DNA from: an uncultured Lachnospiraceae bacterium
GTDB taxonomy: Bacteria; Bacillota; Clostridia; Lachnospirales; Lachnospiraceae
Direction: 5' to 3'
NCBI GenBank assembly: GCA_910578885.1
Contig: CAJTSH010000017.1
Coordinates: 1-64,000 of the forward strand
DNA length: 64,000 nt
The position numbers were made by a program, and so were the translations under genes. Numbering within the stretch: position 1 is the first letter of the stretch; each line of letters begins with the position of its first letter. Positions 8,703-15,920 of this stretch are shown here, piece after piece. Under the pieces are notes generated by a model. That model was not told the DNA's origin, did no database searches, and saw nothing but the letters and a program-made list of their open reading frames with translations.

Positions 8703-9085
8703 ATGAGAATTGAACATGTAGCTATGTATGTCAAGGACTTGGAAGCGGTCAGGGATTTTTTGTAACCTACTTTAACGGTAATTCCAATGTCGGCTACTAC
8801 AACAAAACTACGAATTTCCGCTCCTATTTCATATCTTTTGATGATGGTGCAAGGCTTGAAATTATGAATAAGCCTGATGTGGCAGATTCAAAAGTTTCTT
8901 TTAACAGTATGGGCTATGTTCACATGGCTTTCTCGGTTGGTAGTAAAGAACGGGTAGATGAGCTGACATCCAAACTTAAAGCAGATGGTTTTAAGGTGGT
9001 CAGCGGTCCACGGACCACAGGTGATGGCTATTATGAAAGTTGTGTTGTAGCAATTGAAGAGAATCAAATAGAGATTACGATTTGA
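8703..9085 (+). pseudogene. Glyoxalase/VOC family protein, frameshifted
   Basis: ATG 8703 follows GGGGTGATGAAT and gives MRIEHVAMYVKDLEAVRDF, a VOC-fold start. A run of six T at 8756-8761 then leads to an immediate TAA. With one more T the frame would continue as VTYFNGNSN and run to 9085 (RSYFISFDDGARLEIM, GYVHMAFSVGSKERVDEL, GYYESCVVAIEENQIEITI). That would give about 127 residues with the metal-binding His/Glu pattern of VOC proteins. One-base loss in a homopolymer is the simplest reading. A sequencing error or slippage cannot be excluded. Confidence 0.75.
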
Positions 9086-9240
9086 AAAATCCCTATTTGT
9101 CGGGAAAAATCAAGACAGAAAAATGATATGAAAACTGAATATTGTTTACATTTAGGTAGCGATTATCTTAACAGACAATCTGCTACCTTTTTTATTTTCA
9201 GAACCTATTAACACAGCACAGAAAGAATGAGGTATCAGAA

Positions 9241-9453
9241 ATGATTGAGAACAAACAGGAAATCAGCAAGGACTTAGAAAAAGCATTACAGGTATTGCAA
9301 CAGGCAAAACAGCGTGTAGCCAACGAAAAGAAAAAGCAGAACGAGAAGAAACGCAAAGCCGAGAACCACCACAAGTACATTATGGGCGGTATTATCGTGA
9401 AGTATTTCCCCGACTGCTACCGCTATGACGAGGACGAGTTAAATCGTATCTAA
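9241..9453 (+). CDS. DUF3847-like mobile-element protein, possibly truncated
   Basis: A 70-residue, very basic, coiled-coil N-terminus (EKALQVLQQAKQRVANEKKK) followed by KYIMGGIIVKYFPDCYRYDEDELNRI. This is the pattern of DUF3847 proteins found next to relaxase genes on Firmicutes integrative elements. Those are usually about 100 residues. Here a stop follows NRI, and the +1 frame stays open for about 26 more codons, so the tail may be lost by frameshift. Confidence 0.6.
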   Translation: MIENKQEISKDLEKALQVLQQAKQRVANEKKKQNEKKRKAENHHKYIMGGIIVKYFPDCYRYDEDELNRI

Positions 9454-9603
9454 GGGAGCTTCAGAACGAGAGCCGACAGCAGAACAGGCAACAGAGCAGA
9501 ACGAAATGGAGGGAAGAAGAAATTTAATGGAAATTTGATAGAAATGTGAGCGTGATTGTGGTATTCTATTAGCGATACAAATCGGAAAGGAGATAAGATA
9601 AAG

Positions 9604-10065
9604 ATGAGCGAAATTGTGTTTTTAAGATGCAATGGGAATAATAAAGATTTTATAGAAAATTGCAGGTTACTTGACGAGGACTTAGATTTGCGAGTTGGAA
9701 AAATAATTAAACGAGATAAGTACGCTCAATATAACCTAATTGATAAAATAAATGAAGCGATAGTTGTTTATCAAGGCAATAATCCGATTGGTGGTGGTTC
9801 GATACGTCCTTATGATGAAAATACGGTAGAGTTAAAAAGAGTGTTTGTCATACCAACTGAACAAGGAAAGGGCATAGGAACGGAGTTGGTTTCTAAACTA
9901 ATAGAGTGGGCGAAGGAACTGGGATATAAGAAAATGATTTTGGAAACAGGAGAACTTTTAGCGGAGTCCTGTCATGTATATTCAAAATTAGGATTTAAGA
10001 AAATTCCTAATTACGGTGCGTATGTAGATATGCCAGAATCGCTCTGTATGGGAAAAGAATTGTAA
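9604..10065 (+). CDS. GNAT family N-acetyltransferase
   Basis: 153 residues with a clear GNAT core: PIGGGSIRPYDENTVELKRV (beta4), then FVIPTEQGKGIGTELVSKLIEWA (motif A, Q/RxxGxG), and the C-terminal ESCHVYSKLGFKKIPNYGAY segment. ATG 9604 follows GGAAAGGAGATAAG, so it is preferred over the in-frame upstream codon at 9556. The acceptor is unknown. The gene lies inside the decayed element and looks like cargo; the frame is intact. Confidence 0.8.
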   Translation: MSEIVFLRCNGNNKDFIENCRLLDEDLDLRVGKIIKRDKYAQYNLIDKINEAIVVYQGNNPIGGGSIRPYDENTVELKRVFVIPTEQGKGIGTELVSKLIEWAKELGYKKMILETGELLAESCHVYSKLGFKKIPNYGAYVDMPESLCMGKEL

Positions 10066-10080
10066 ATTGAAACAGACAAG

Positions 10081-10410
10081 TTTGGTTATACAGAGGTATT
10101 CTTCCCCAACCATAACGTGCGGTACATTGCAATCAATGACGGTGTGGACTCCATAGACAACGCACAAATGGACATTACGCCGTTCCGCAACATCATCAAT
10201 GAAATGTACGCAAAGGACACGTCAAGGAAAATCAAGAGCGCACTCCACGCAAGGAAAATGCAGGGCAAGTATATGGCTACTACCGCCCCTTTCGGTTATC
10301 AGAAAGACGAGAAAGACCATAACCACCTTGTCATTGATGAAGTGACCGCCCCCGTTGTGGAACTGATTTTTTCAATCGCCGAGGAGGGCGTGGGGCTTCA
10401 CACTATCTGT
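10081..10410 (+). pseudogene. Large serine recombinase, internal fragment
   Basis: The reading frame (open before an ATG at 10117) gives the end of the resolvase domain (YIAINDGVDSIDNAQMDITP, then FRNIINEMYAKDTSRKIKSA) and the start of the Recombinase domain (GKYMATTAPFGYQKDEKDHN, VVELIFSIAEEGVGLHTICK). The catalytic Ser region upstream and the zinc-ribbon and coiled-coil tail downstream are absent. At about 10411 the frame passes without interruption into IlvB sequence, giving a chimeric open frame. Confidence 0.85.
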
Positions 10411-10941
10411 AAAGATGTGATTGTTATATCCGGTGACGGCGGTATGCAGATGAACATTCAGGAAATGGCAACGGCTATCGTTTATGAACTGCCGGTCATT
10501 ATCTGCATACTGAATAACGGATATTTAGGGAATGTACGGCAATGGCAGGAAATGTTCTATAACAGGCAATATTCAAGTACCTGTATGCGTTACCGCAGAA
10601 GCTGCGAGATAGGCTGTGACCATCCCGGTCATTGCTGTCCGGAATATACGCCTGATTTCATCAGATTAGCAGAAAGTTATGGAGCGAAAGGTATCCGCGT
10701 CACAAAAGCAGAGGATATAAAAGCTGCTTTGATAAGCGCAAAGCAGAATACAGATACGCCTACCGTTATTGAGTTTATCATAGACAGGGAAATCAATGTC
10801 ATGCCTATTGTTCCGCCGGGAAACGCCCTTAACGATATGATTTTAGACGGGAAGGGAGACAGGGACGGCAAAGGTAACATTTCAGCCTGCAACTGCGCAG
10901 TTAGCGGCAGGCAAAGCGAAGAAATGAAAACTTTCCCTTGA
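10411..10941 (+). pseudogene. ilvB: Acetolactate synthase large subunit, detached 3' part
   Basis: From VIVISGDGGMQMN onward this is the ThDP-binding domain of IlvB: the GDGG...LNNGYLG motif that holds Mg2+ and diphosphate, then QEMFYNRQYSST. A Cys-rich insert follows (CMRYRRSCEIGCDHPGHCC), a form seen in Lachnospiraceae IlvB. The chain ends with INVMPIVPPGNALNDMI. It lacks everything before the ThDP motif and is fused in frame to recombinase sequence, so it cannot be active. It belongs with the 7149-7978 fragment. Confidence 0.9.
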
Positions 10942-10966
10942 CAAATCTATAGGAAGAAATTATTAT
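10938..10966 (+). promoter_or_regulatory. Promoter of the valS T-box transcript
   Basis: TTGACA (10938-10943) and TATTAT (10961-10966) are separated by 17 nt. It overlaps the last codons of the ilvB remnant and lies just ahead of the T-box leader, so it should drive valS. Confidence 0.75.
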
Positions 10967-10972
10967 GACAAT

Positions 10973-11302
10973 AGTTCAATTTGAAAAGGTGATGAGAAAG
11001 AGGAGTACACAGATGCGATTCCAAGAGAGGACGGCTCACCGGCTGTAAGGCTGTCTGAATACGGTCTGTGGAAGGTAGCTTTTGAACCGGAGAGCCTAGA
11101 AAGCCATTTCATGAATCCCGTTGGAAAAATGCAGCGGGATATGGACGGCACAAGCCCTCACGCATCGTTCCCGTTAAGAACAAAGAGATATGGAAAATCC
11201 GTTACTGAACAGCCGAAGGGAGTGAACGGTAACAAAATTCCATAACAAAGGTGGTACCGCGGTCATACGCCCTTTGCAGACGAAGTCTGTGAAGGGCTTT
11301 TT
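10973..11302 (+). ncRNA. T-box leader (valS)
   Basis: The leader has a stem I start with GATGAGAAAGAGGAGTA, the invariant T-box sequence AGGTGGTACCGCG at 11249-11261, and a terminator made of GCCCTTTGCAGAC and GTCTGTGAAGGGC (11269-11297) followed by TTTTT. Uncharged tRNA-Val would stabilise the antiterminator and allow read-through. The assignment to Val rests on the next gene; I did not fix the specifier codon with confidence. Terminator and synthetase start are unusually far apart (345 nt). Confidence 0.9.
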
Positions 11303-11303
11303 C

Positions 11304-11475
11304 ATATCATAGGAAAGACCTTGTTGCTGTGAAACACTAAAGTCTATGACTTTCCTATGATATAAAACATTATGCACATTCGTGCGGAAGGTATCATGTA
11401 GCTAAGGCTAGTGGTCCTAAGGAATCCCCCAGTCAAGTTTGGTGCCCCTTAGGACAAATCCGCACTCGGCGCAGC
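11304..11475 (+). repeat. Terminator-associated palindromic repeat, copy A (extended)
   Basis: A 60-bp imperfect palindrome (11304-11363) starts ATATCATAGGAAAG and ends CTTTCCTATGATAT, with the shared core AAGTCTATGACTTTC. It begins 2-3 nt after the T-run of the valS T-box terminator. Beyond it, ATTATGCACATTCGTGCG, GGTATCATGTAGCTAA and CCGCACTCGGCG are also shared with copy B near 19 kb, so the repeat there spans about 120 bp. Copy A carries an extra 50-bp palindromic segment at about 11411-11459. Function unknown. Confidence 0.8.
11414..11455. repeat. Nested palindromic insert inside repeat copy A
   Basis: GTCCTAAGG (11414-11422) and CCTTAGGAC (11447-11455) form a perfect 9-bp inverted repeat. 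The segment is absent from the otherwise matching copy B, so it looks like an insertion into a pre-existing repeat, or a deletion in copy B. Confidence 0.55.
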
Positions 11476-11507
11476 AAAGTGTTCAAGGTCTACGCTCTGC
11501 TTCGGTC

Positions 11508-11556
11508 GGTGCTAAACGGACATCCACTGGATGTCCAGCACCCTCATGAGTGAGGG
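11508..11556 (+). other. Two hairpins ahead of valS
   Basis: GGTGCT/AGCACC encloses a perfect GGACATCC-ACT-GGATGTCC hairpin (11508-11542). Directly after, CCCTCA-TGAG-TGAGGG (11541-11556) forms a second one. They share two bases, so they may be alternative folds. They lie between the T-box terminator and the valS start. Neither has a T-run. Confidence 0.5.
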
Positions 11557-11646
11557 ATGGGGAGTTGATGTGGGCTTGCCCACTTTGTTCTATAGGAAAA
11601 TAATCAAACGATGCCGGAAAGAATCAACAAGGAAAAGGAGAAAACC

Positions 11647-14286
11647 ATGAGCAAAGAACTCGCAAAAACCTACGACCCCAAGGGGATTGAAGACAGACTC
11701 TATAAAAAATGGGAGGATAACGGATATTTCCATGCGAAAGTGGACAGGGACAAGAAACCGTTTACCATCGTAATGCCGCCTCCAAATATTACGGGACAAT
11801 TACACATGGGACATGCACTGGATAATACTTTGCAGGATATACTAATACGATATAAGAGGATGCAAGGGTATTCTGCACTCTGGCTTCCGGGCACAGACCA
11901 TGCGTCCATTGCAACAGAAGCTAAGATTGTTGAGACAATGCGCGAGGAAGGAATTTCCAAGGAAGATATCGGAAGAGAAGGCTTTTTAAAGAGAGCCTGG
12001 GACTGGAAGGCTGAGTATGGCGGACGCATTGTCAGCCAGCTAAAGAAAATCGGTTCCTCCGCCGACTGGGAGAGAGAACGCTTTACGATGGACGAGGGAT
12101 GCTCGAAGGCGGTAAAAGAAGTATTTGTAAAATTATATGATAAAGGATTGATTTACCGCGGCAAGAGGATGATTAACTGGTGTCCGAAATGCTGTACCTC
12201 TATTTCTGACGCAGAGGTAGAATATGAGGAGCAGGCAGGACATTTCTGGCATTTGCGTTATCCGTTAGCTGACGGAAGCGGCTATATCCAGATGGCGACT
12301 ACGAGACCTGAGACGATGCTCGGAGATACGGCAGTTGCGGTAAATCCGAATGATGACAGATATAAAGATATGGTGGGCAAGACGGTCATCCTGCCAATCG
12401 TACACAGAGAGATTCCGATTATAGCGGATGATTATGTAGAGATGGAGTTCGGAACCGGCGTGGTAAAGATTACGCCGGCGCATGACCCGAACGACTTTGA
12501 GGTGGGCTTGAGACACAATCTGGAAGTGATTAATGTTATGACGGATGATGCCAAAATCGTAGAGGACTATCCGAAATATGCAGGCATGGACCGCTATGAA
12601 GCCAGAGAAGCAATCGTAAAAGATTTGGAAGAAGAGGGTGCGCTTGTCAAGATTGAGGACTATTCCCACAATGTAGGGACCTGTTATCGCTGCGGAACAA
12701 CCATAGAGCCGAAGGTTTCCAAACAGTGGTTCGTTAAAATGAAGCCGCTTGCAGGACCGGCAATCGAGGCTGTAAAGAAAGGCGACACCGGCTTTGTACC
12801 GGAGCATTTTGAAAAGACTTACTTCCATTGGCTGGAAAATATCAGGGACTGGTGTATTTCCAGACAGCTTTGGTGGGGGCATCAGATACCTGCATTTTAC
12901 TGTGACGACTGCGGTGAGATGGTAGTTTCTAAGGAGAACACCGTGACCTGTCCAAAATGCGGCAAAGCAATGCGTCAGGACCCGGATACCTTGGATACAT
13001 GGTTTTCCTCCGCACTCTGGCCGTTTTCTACACTTGGATGGCCGGAAAAGACCAAAGAGCTGGAATATTTCTATCCGACAAGCGTACTTGTGACCGGATA
13101 TGATATCATTCCGTTCTGGGTCATGCGGATGATGTTTTCCGGATTAGAGCAGACCGGAGAGGTTCCGTTTGACACTGTTTTGATTCATGGTCTGGTACGT
13201 GACTCACAAGGGCGTAAGATGAGTAAATCTCTTGGAAACGGAATCGATCCTCTTGAGGTAATTGATAAATACGGCGCGGATGCGTTGAGACTGACCTTGA
13301 TTACCGGAAATGCGCCAGGAAATGACATGCGTTTCTACTGGGAAAGGGTAGAGGCGTCCAGAAATTTTGCAAACAAGGTATGGAATGCATCACGTTTCAT
13401 TTTGATGAATTTAGAAGGAACCAAGGTGACAAAGCCGGAAATATCCGAGCTTGCACCGGAAGATAAGTGGATTCTTTCCGCTGTAAACACATTGGCAAAA
13501 GAAGTGACAGAGAACATGGATCATTTCGACCTCGGTATCGCCGTACAGAAGGTATACGATTTTATCTGGGATGAATTCTGTGACTGGTACATCGAGATTG
13601 CAAAGATTCGTACTTATAAAAAGGAAGAAAATCCGGCTGCCGCTAATGCGGCGCTCTGGACGCTGCGGACCGTACTGACACAGGCGTTAAAATTGCTGCA
13701 CCCTTATATGCCGTTTCTTACAGAGGAGATTTACTGTACCTTAAATCCCGAAGAAGAGACGATTATGCTTTCCGCATGGCCTGAGTATCAGGAGACATGG
13801 AATTTTGCGGAAGAAGAGGAAATGCTTGGAAGAATCAAGGATTTAGTCAGGGGAATCCGCAATCTTCGTACCGATATGGATGTTCCGCCGTCCAGAAAGG
13901 CAAAGGTAATTATCGTATCGGAGGATGAAAAGGTATGCACTACCTTTGAAACCATGCAGGATGCTTACCGGAACTTAATCAGCGCCAGTGAGATTGCCAT
14001 CCGAAAAGATAAAGAGGGAATCGCAGAGGATGCGGTGTCCGTAGTGATTCCGGGGGCAGTCGTATATATGCCGTTGGAAGATCTGGTCGATATGGAGAAA
14101 GAAAAAGAGCGTCTTTTAAAAGAAAAGGAAAAACTGACGAAAGAGCTTGCGCGTTCCCACGGAATGCTGAACAATGAGAAATTCGTCAGTAAGGCGCCTG
14201 CTGCAAAGATACAGGAAGAGAAAGAGAAACTTGCGAAGTATGAGCAGATGATGGCGCAGGTAGAGGAGCGGCTTTTAAAATTATAG
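11647..14286 (+). CDS. valS: Valine--tRNA ligase
   Basis: About 879 residues, the normal length. PPPNITGQLHMGHALD holds the class I HIGH motif and GRKMSKSLGNGIDP the KMSKS motif. A CP1 editing domain lies between (TTRPETMLGDTAVAV), with zinc-type Cys pairs (CPKC, CDDC). The C-terminus ends in the ValRS coiled coil (MEKEKERLLKEKEKL). ATG 11647 follows AAGGAAAAGGAG and is chosen over an in-frame ATG at 11611, which lacks a ribosome site. Regulated by the upstream T-box; followed by a strong terminator. Confidence 0.97.
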   Translation: MSKELAKTYDPKGIEDRLYKKWEDNGYFHAKVDRDKKPFTIVMPPPNITGQLHMGHALDNTLQDILIRYKRMQGYSALWLPGTDHASIATEAKIVETMREEGISKEDIGREGFLKRAWDWKAEYGGRIVSQLKKIGSSADWERERFTMDEGCSKAVKEVFVKLYDKGLIYRGKRMINWCPKCCTSISDAEVEYEEQAGHFWHLRYPLADGSGYIQMATTRPETMLGDTAVAVNPNDDRYKDMVGKTVILPIVHREIPIIADDYVEMEFGTGVVKITPAHDPNDFEVGLRHNLEVINVMTDDAKIVEDYPKYAGMDRYEAREAIVKDLEEEGALVKIEDYSHNVGTCYRCGTTIEPKVSKQWFVKMKPLAGPAIEAVKKGDTGFVPEHFEKTYFHWLENIRDWCISRQLWWGHQIPAFYCDDCGEMVVSKENTVTCPKCGKAMRQDPDTLDTWFSSALWPFSTLGWPEKTKELEYFYPTSVLVTGYDIIPFWVMRMMFSGLEQTGEVPFDTVLIHGLVRDSQGRKMSKSLGNGIDPLEVIDKYGADALRLTLITGNAPGNDMRFYWERVEASRNFANKVWNASRFILMNLEGTKVTKPEISELAPEDKWILSAVNTLAKEVTENMDHFDLGIAVQKVYDFIWDEFCDWYIEIAKIRTYKKEENPAAANAALWTLRTVLTQALKLLHPYMPFLTEEIYCTLNPEEETIMLSAWPEYQETWNFAEEEEMLGRIKDLVRGIRNLRTDMDVPPSRKAKVIIVSEDEKVCTTFETMQDAYRNLISASEIAIRKDKEGIAEDAVSVVIPGAVVYMPLEDLVDMEKEKERLLKEKEKLTKELARSHGMLNNEKFVSKAPAAKIQEEKEKLAKYEQMMAQVEERLLKL

Positions 14287-14308
14287 AAATTGATATGTAT
14301 AAAACAGG

Positions 14309-14342
14309 CTCGCTCCCATATTATTAGGGAGTGAGTTTTTTT
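14309..14342 (+). terminator. Intrinsic terminator after valS
   Basis: CTCGCTCCC (14309-14317) pairs with GGGAGTGAG (14327-14335) and is followed by TTTTTTT. Confidence 0.92.
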
Positions 14343-14365
14343 CGGAAAATCTTTTTTAACAGTGG

Positions 14366-14394
14366 TTGAGAAAAAATAAAAATTATGGTATAAA
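14366..14394 (+). promoter_or_regulatory. Promoter of the DUF342 gene
   Basis: TTGAGA (14366-14371), a 17-nt spacer, and TATAAA (14389-14394), with the ribosome site GGGAGG at 14421-14426. Confidence 0.65.
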
Positions 14395-14435
14395 TAATAA
14401 TAAGGAAATCTTTTTAAAATTGGGAGGTGGCAAAT

Positions 14436-15830
14436 ATGAATGACGTGGATATTCAGGCAATTCGTGTACAGATAAGCGAAGATGCAATGGCCGCATATTT
14501 GACGCTGTTGAAGCCCCTGCCAGGTGAAGTATATACGGTGGAACTATTACTGGATGTATTGAGACAGCAGGGAGTTGTCTATGGTGTGAGAGCAGACGTT
14601 CTCAAGAAAATGATAGAGAATAAGCTATTTGAGATCAGAGTTCAAGTGGCATTTGGGAAACCGGTAGTAGACGGGCAGGATGGAGTTTACGAGTATAATT
14701 TCAGGCAGAGTCCTGATAAGAAGCCAAAGATACGCAGTGACGGTTCGGTAGATTACTGGAGCATGAACCTGATTGAAACGGTAGTGGAAGGGCAGGTCAT
14801 TGCAATCTATAAGCCGGTAGTGCCGGGAACGGATGGAATGACAGTACGGGGAACCGTACTCCCGGCAAAGCCCGGCAAGGAACAGGCTCCGCTAAAGGGC
14901 AGAGGGTTTGTGCGTTCGAATGATAATCTTACCTATATTGCAACTACGGACGGTAAGATTGAGCGGGTCAATAATAGAATTAATATCAGCAACTTTCATG
15001 AAATATTTTCCAATGTAGATTCATTGTTTGGGAATATTGACTTCGCAGGAGATGTTGTGGTACATGGAAACGTATGCAGCGGGATGTCGGTGCGTGCCGG
15101 AGGAACGCTGACAGTAGACGGCGTGGTAGAGGGCGCCAATCTCTGGGCGGGAAAAGACATTGTGCTAAGAGGCGGCGTTCTTGGAGACGGCAAAGCGGAA
15201 ATATTTGCAAGAGGAGACATTTATGCCCGGTTTTTCGAGTATGCCAAGGTAGAGGCGCTTGGAATGATACAGGCGGATGCGTTCTTGCAGTGCGAAGTGG
15301 AAGCTAAGAGACATATCTTGCTGGAAGGGAAGAAGGGTGCAATTATCGGCGGCAGCGTCCATGCGATAGAGGGCGTTACGGTCAATGACGTCGGAAATGA
15401 TACGGAAATCAAAAGCACGATTGAGATTGGAATCGGAGAGACGGTTTATCAGGAGATGAATGAAATCCGTCAGAGCCTGACAGATTTAAACGCGAGCATC
15501 CGTAAGCTGGAAACCAGTATTCAGCAGTTCGATGCGAAGGGGGACGTTAAGGATCTTGCCTTTAAGAACGACCCAAGACGGATGAACCTGCTTCGGGCAT
15601 TGATCCGCGACAGTTCTATGGAGAAGATGCAGAAGGCAAGGATGGAGGAATTGAACGCACAGGAAGAAGCCGCAAGAGAAGCCACATTGAAAATCAACGG
15701 GACGATTCATCCGGGAACAATGGTGGTTATCGGAAACGTGAAGAATCTTGTAAAAGAAGAGCAGTTTGCGGTAGAATATATCAGAAGAGGGGATAAGATT
15801 ATCCTAAAGGGAGACGCTCTTGTCGGATAG
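14436..15830 (+). CDS. DUF342 / FapA-type protein
   Basis: 464 residues. The N-terminal half carries the FapA domain (PLPGEVYTVELLLDVLRQQGV, then IYKPVVPGTDGMTVRGTVLP with the conserved PGxxGxTV pattern). The middle is a right-handed beta-helix of hexapeptide-like turns (GDVVVHGNVCSGMSVRAGGT, VEGANLWAGKDIVLRGGVLG). A short coiled coil (NEIRQSLTDLNASIRKLE) precedes a final beta part. FapA-like proteins are cytoplasmic and linked to flagellar or cell-pole assembly in other bacteria, but no flagellar gene is near, so the role here is open. ATG 14436 fits the GGGAGG spacing better than GTG 14427. Confidence 0.82.
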   Translation: MNDVDIQAIRVQISEDAMAAYLTLLKPLPGEVYTVELLLDVLRQQGVVYGVRADVLKKMIENKLFEIRVQVAFGKPVVDGQDGVYEYNFRQSPDKKPKIRSDGSVDYWSMNLIETVVEGQVIAIYKPVVPGTDGMTVRGTVLPAKPGKEQAPLKGRGFVRSNDNLTYIATTDGKIERVNNRINISNFHEIFSNVDSLFGNIDFAGDVVVHGNVCSGMSVRAGGTLTVDGVVEGANLWAGKDIVLRGGVLGDGKAEIFARGDIYARFFEYAKVEALGMIQADAFLQCEVEAKRHILLEGKKGAIIGGSVHAIEGVTVNDVGNDTEIKSTIEIGIGETVYQEMNEIRQSLTDLNASIRKLETSIQQFDAKGDVKDLAFKNDPRRMNLLRALIRDSSMEKMQKARMEELNAQEEAAREATLKINGTIHPGTMVVIGNVKNLVKEEQFAVEYIRRGDKIILKGDALVG

Positions 15831-15884
15831 CTCCGTATTTTGCGATAAAAAATCTAACATAATTTGGAAATGTACTTGAAAAAA

Positions 15885-15920
15885 ATCACCACTATACCTA
15901 TACTGGTAGTGGTGATTTTT
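15885..15920 (+). terminator. Intrinsic terminator abutting the folC start
   Basis: ATCACCACTA (15885-15894) pairs with TAGTGGTGAT (15907-15916), followed by TTTTT to 15920. The likely folC GTG start is the very next base. The hairpin therefore ends the DUF342 transcript and also fills the region where a folC ribosome site would lie. Confidence 0.85.

Larger units (their letters stand above)
7976..10410 (+). mobile_element. Decayed serine-recombinase element inserted in ilvB
   Basis: IlvB coding sequence stops after TDVG (7975) and resumes at GDGGMQMN (about 10417). The stretch in between encodes small accessory proteins of the kind carried by Firmicutes integrative elements (a DUF3847-like protein), two cargo-like genes (frameshifted glyoxalase, GNAT), and the central part of a large serine recombinase. 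The recombinase catalytic N-terminus, its C-terminus, and the right end of the element are missing, and about 35 IlvB residues were lost too. The left junction GGA/TAG is compatible with the GA-centred targets of TnpX-like recombinases, but no direct repeat remains to prove it. Confidence 0.65.

Noticed and set aside
12265..12882. A 205-codon minus-strand open frame inside valS
   Set aside because: valS is certain on the plus strand; the frame is a mirror of its codon pattern.
15864..15920. FolC start at ATG 15864
   Set aside because: The extra 19 residues are encoded by the terminator hairpin and are hydrophobic, unlike the family N-terminus, which begins at 15921.
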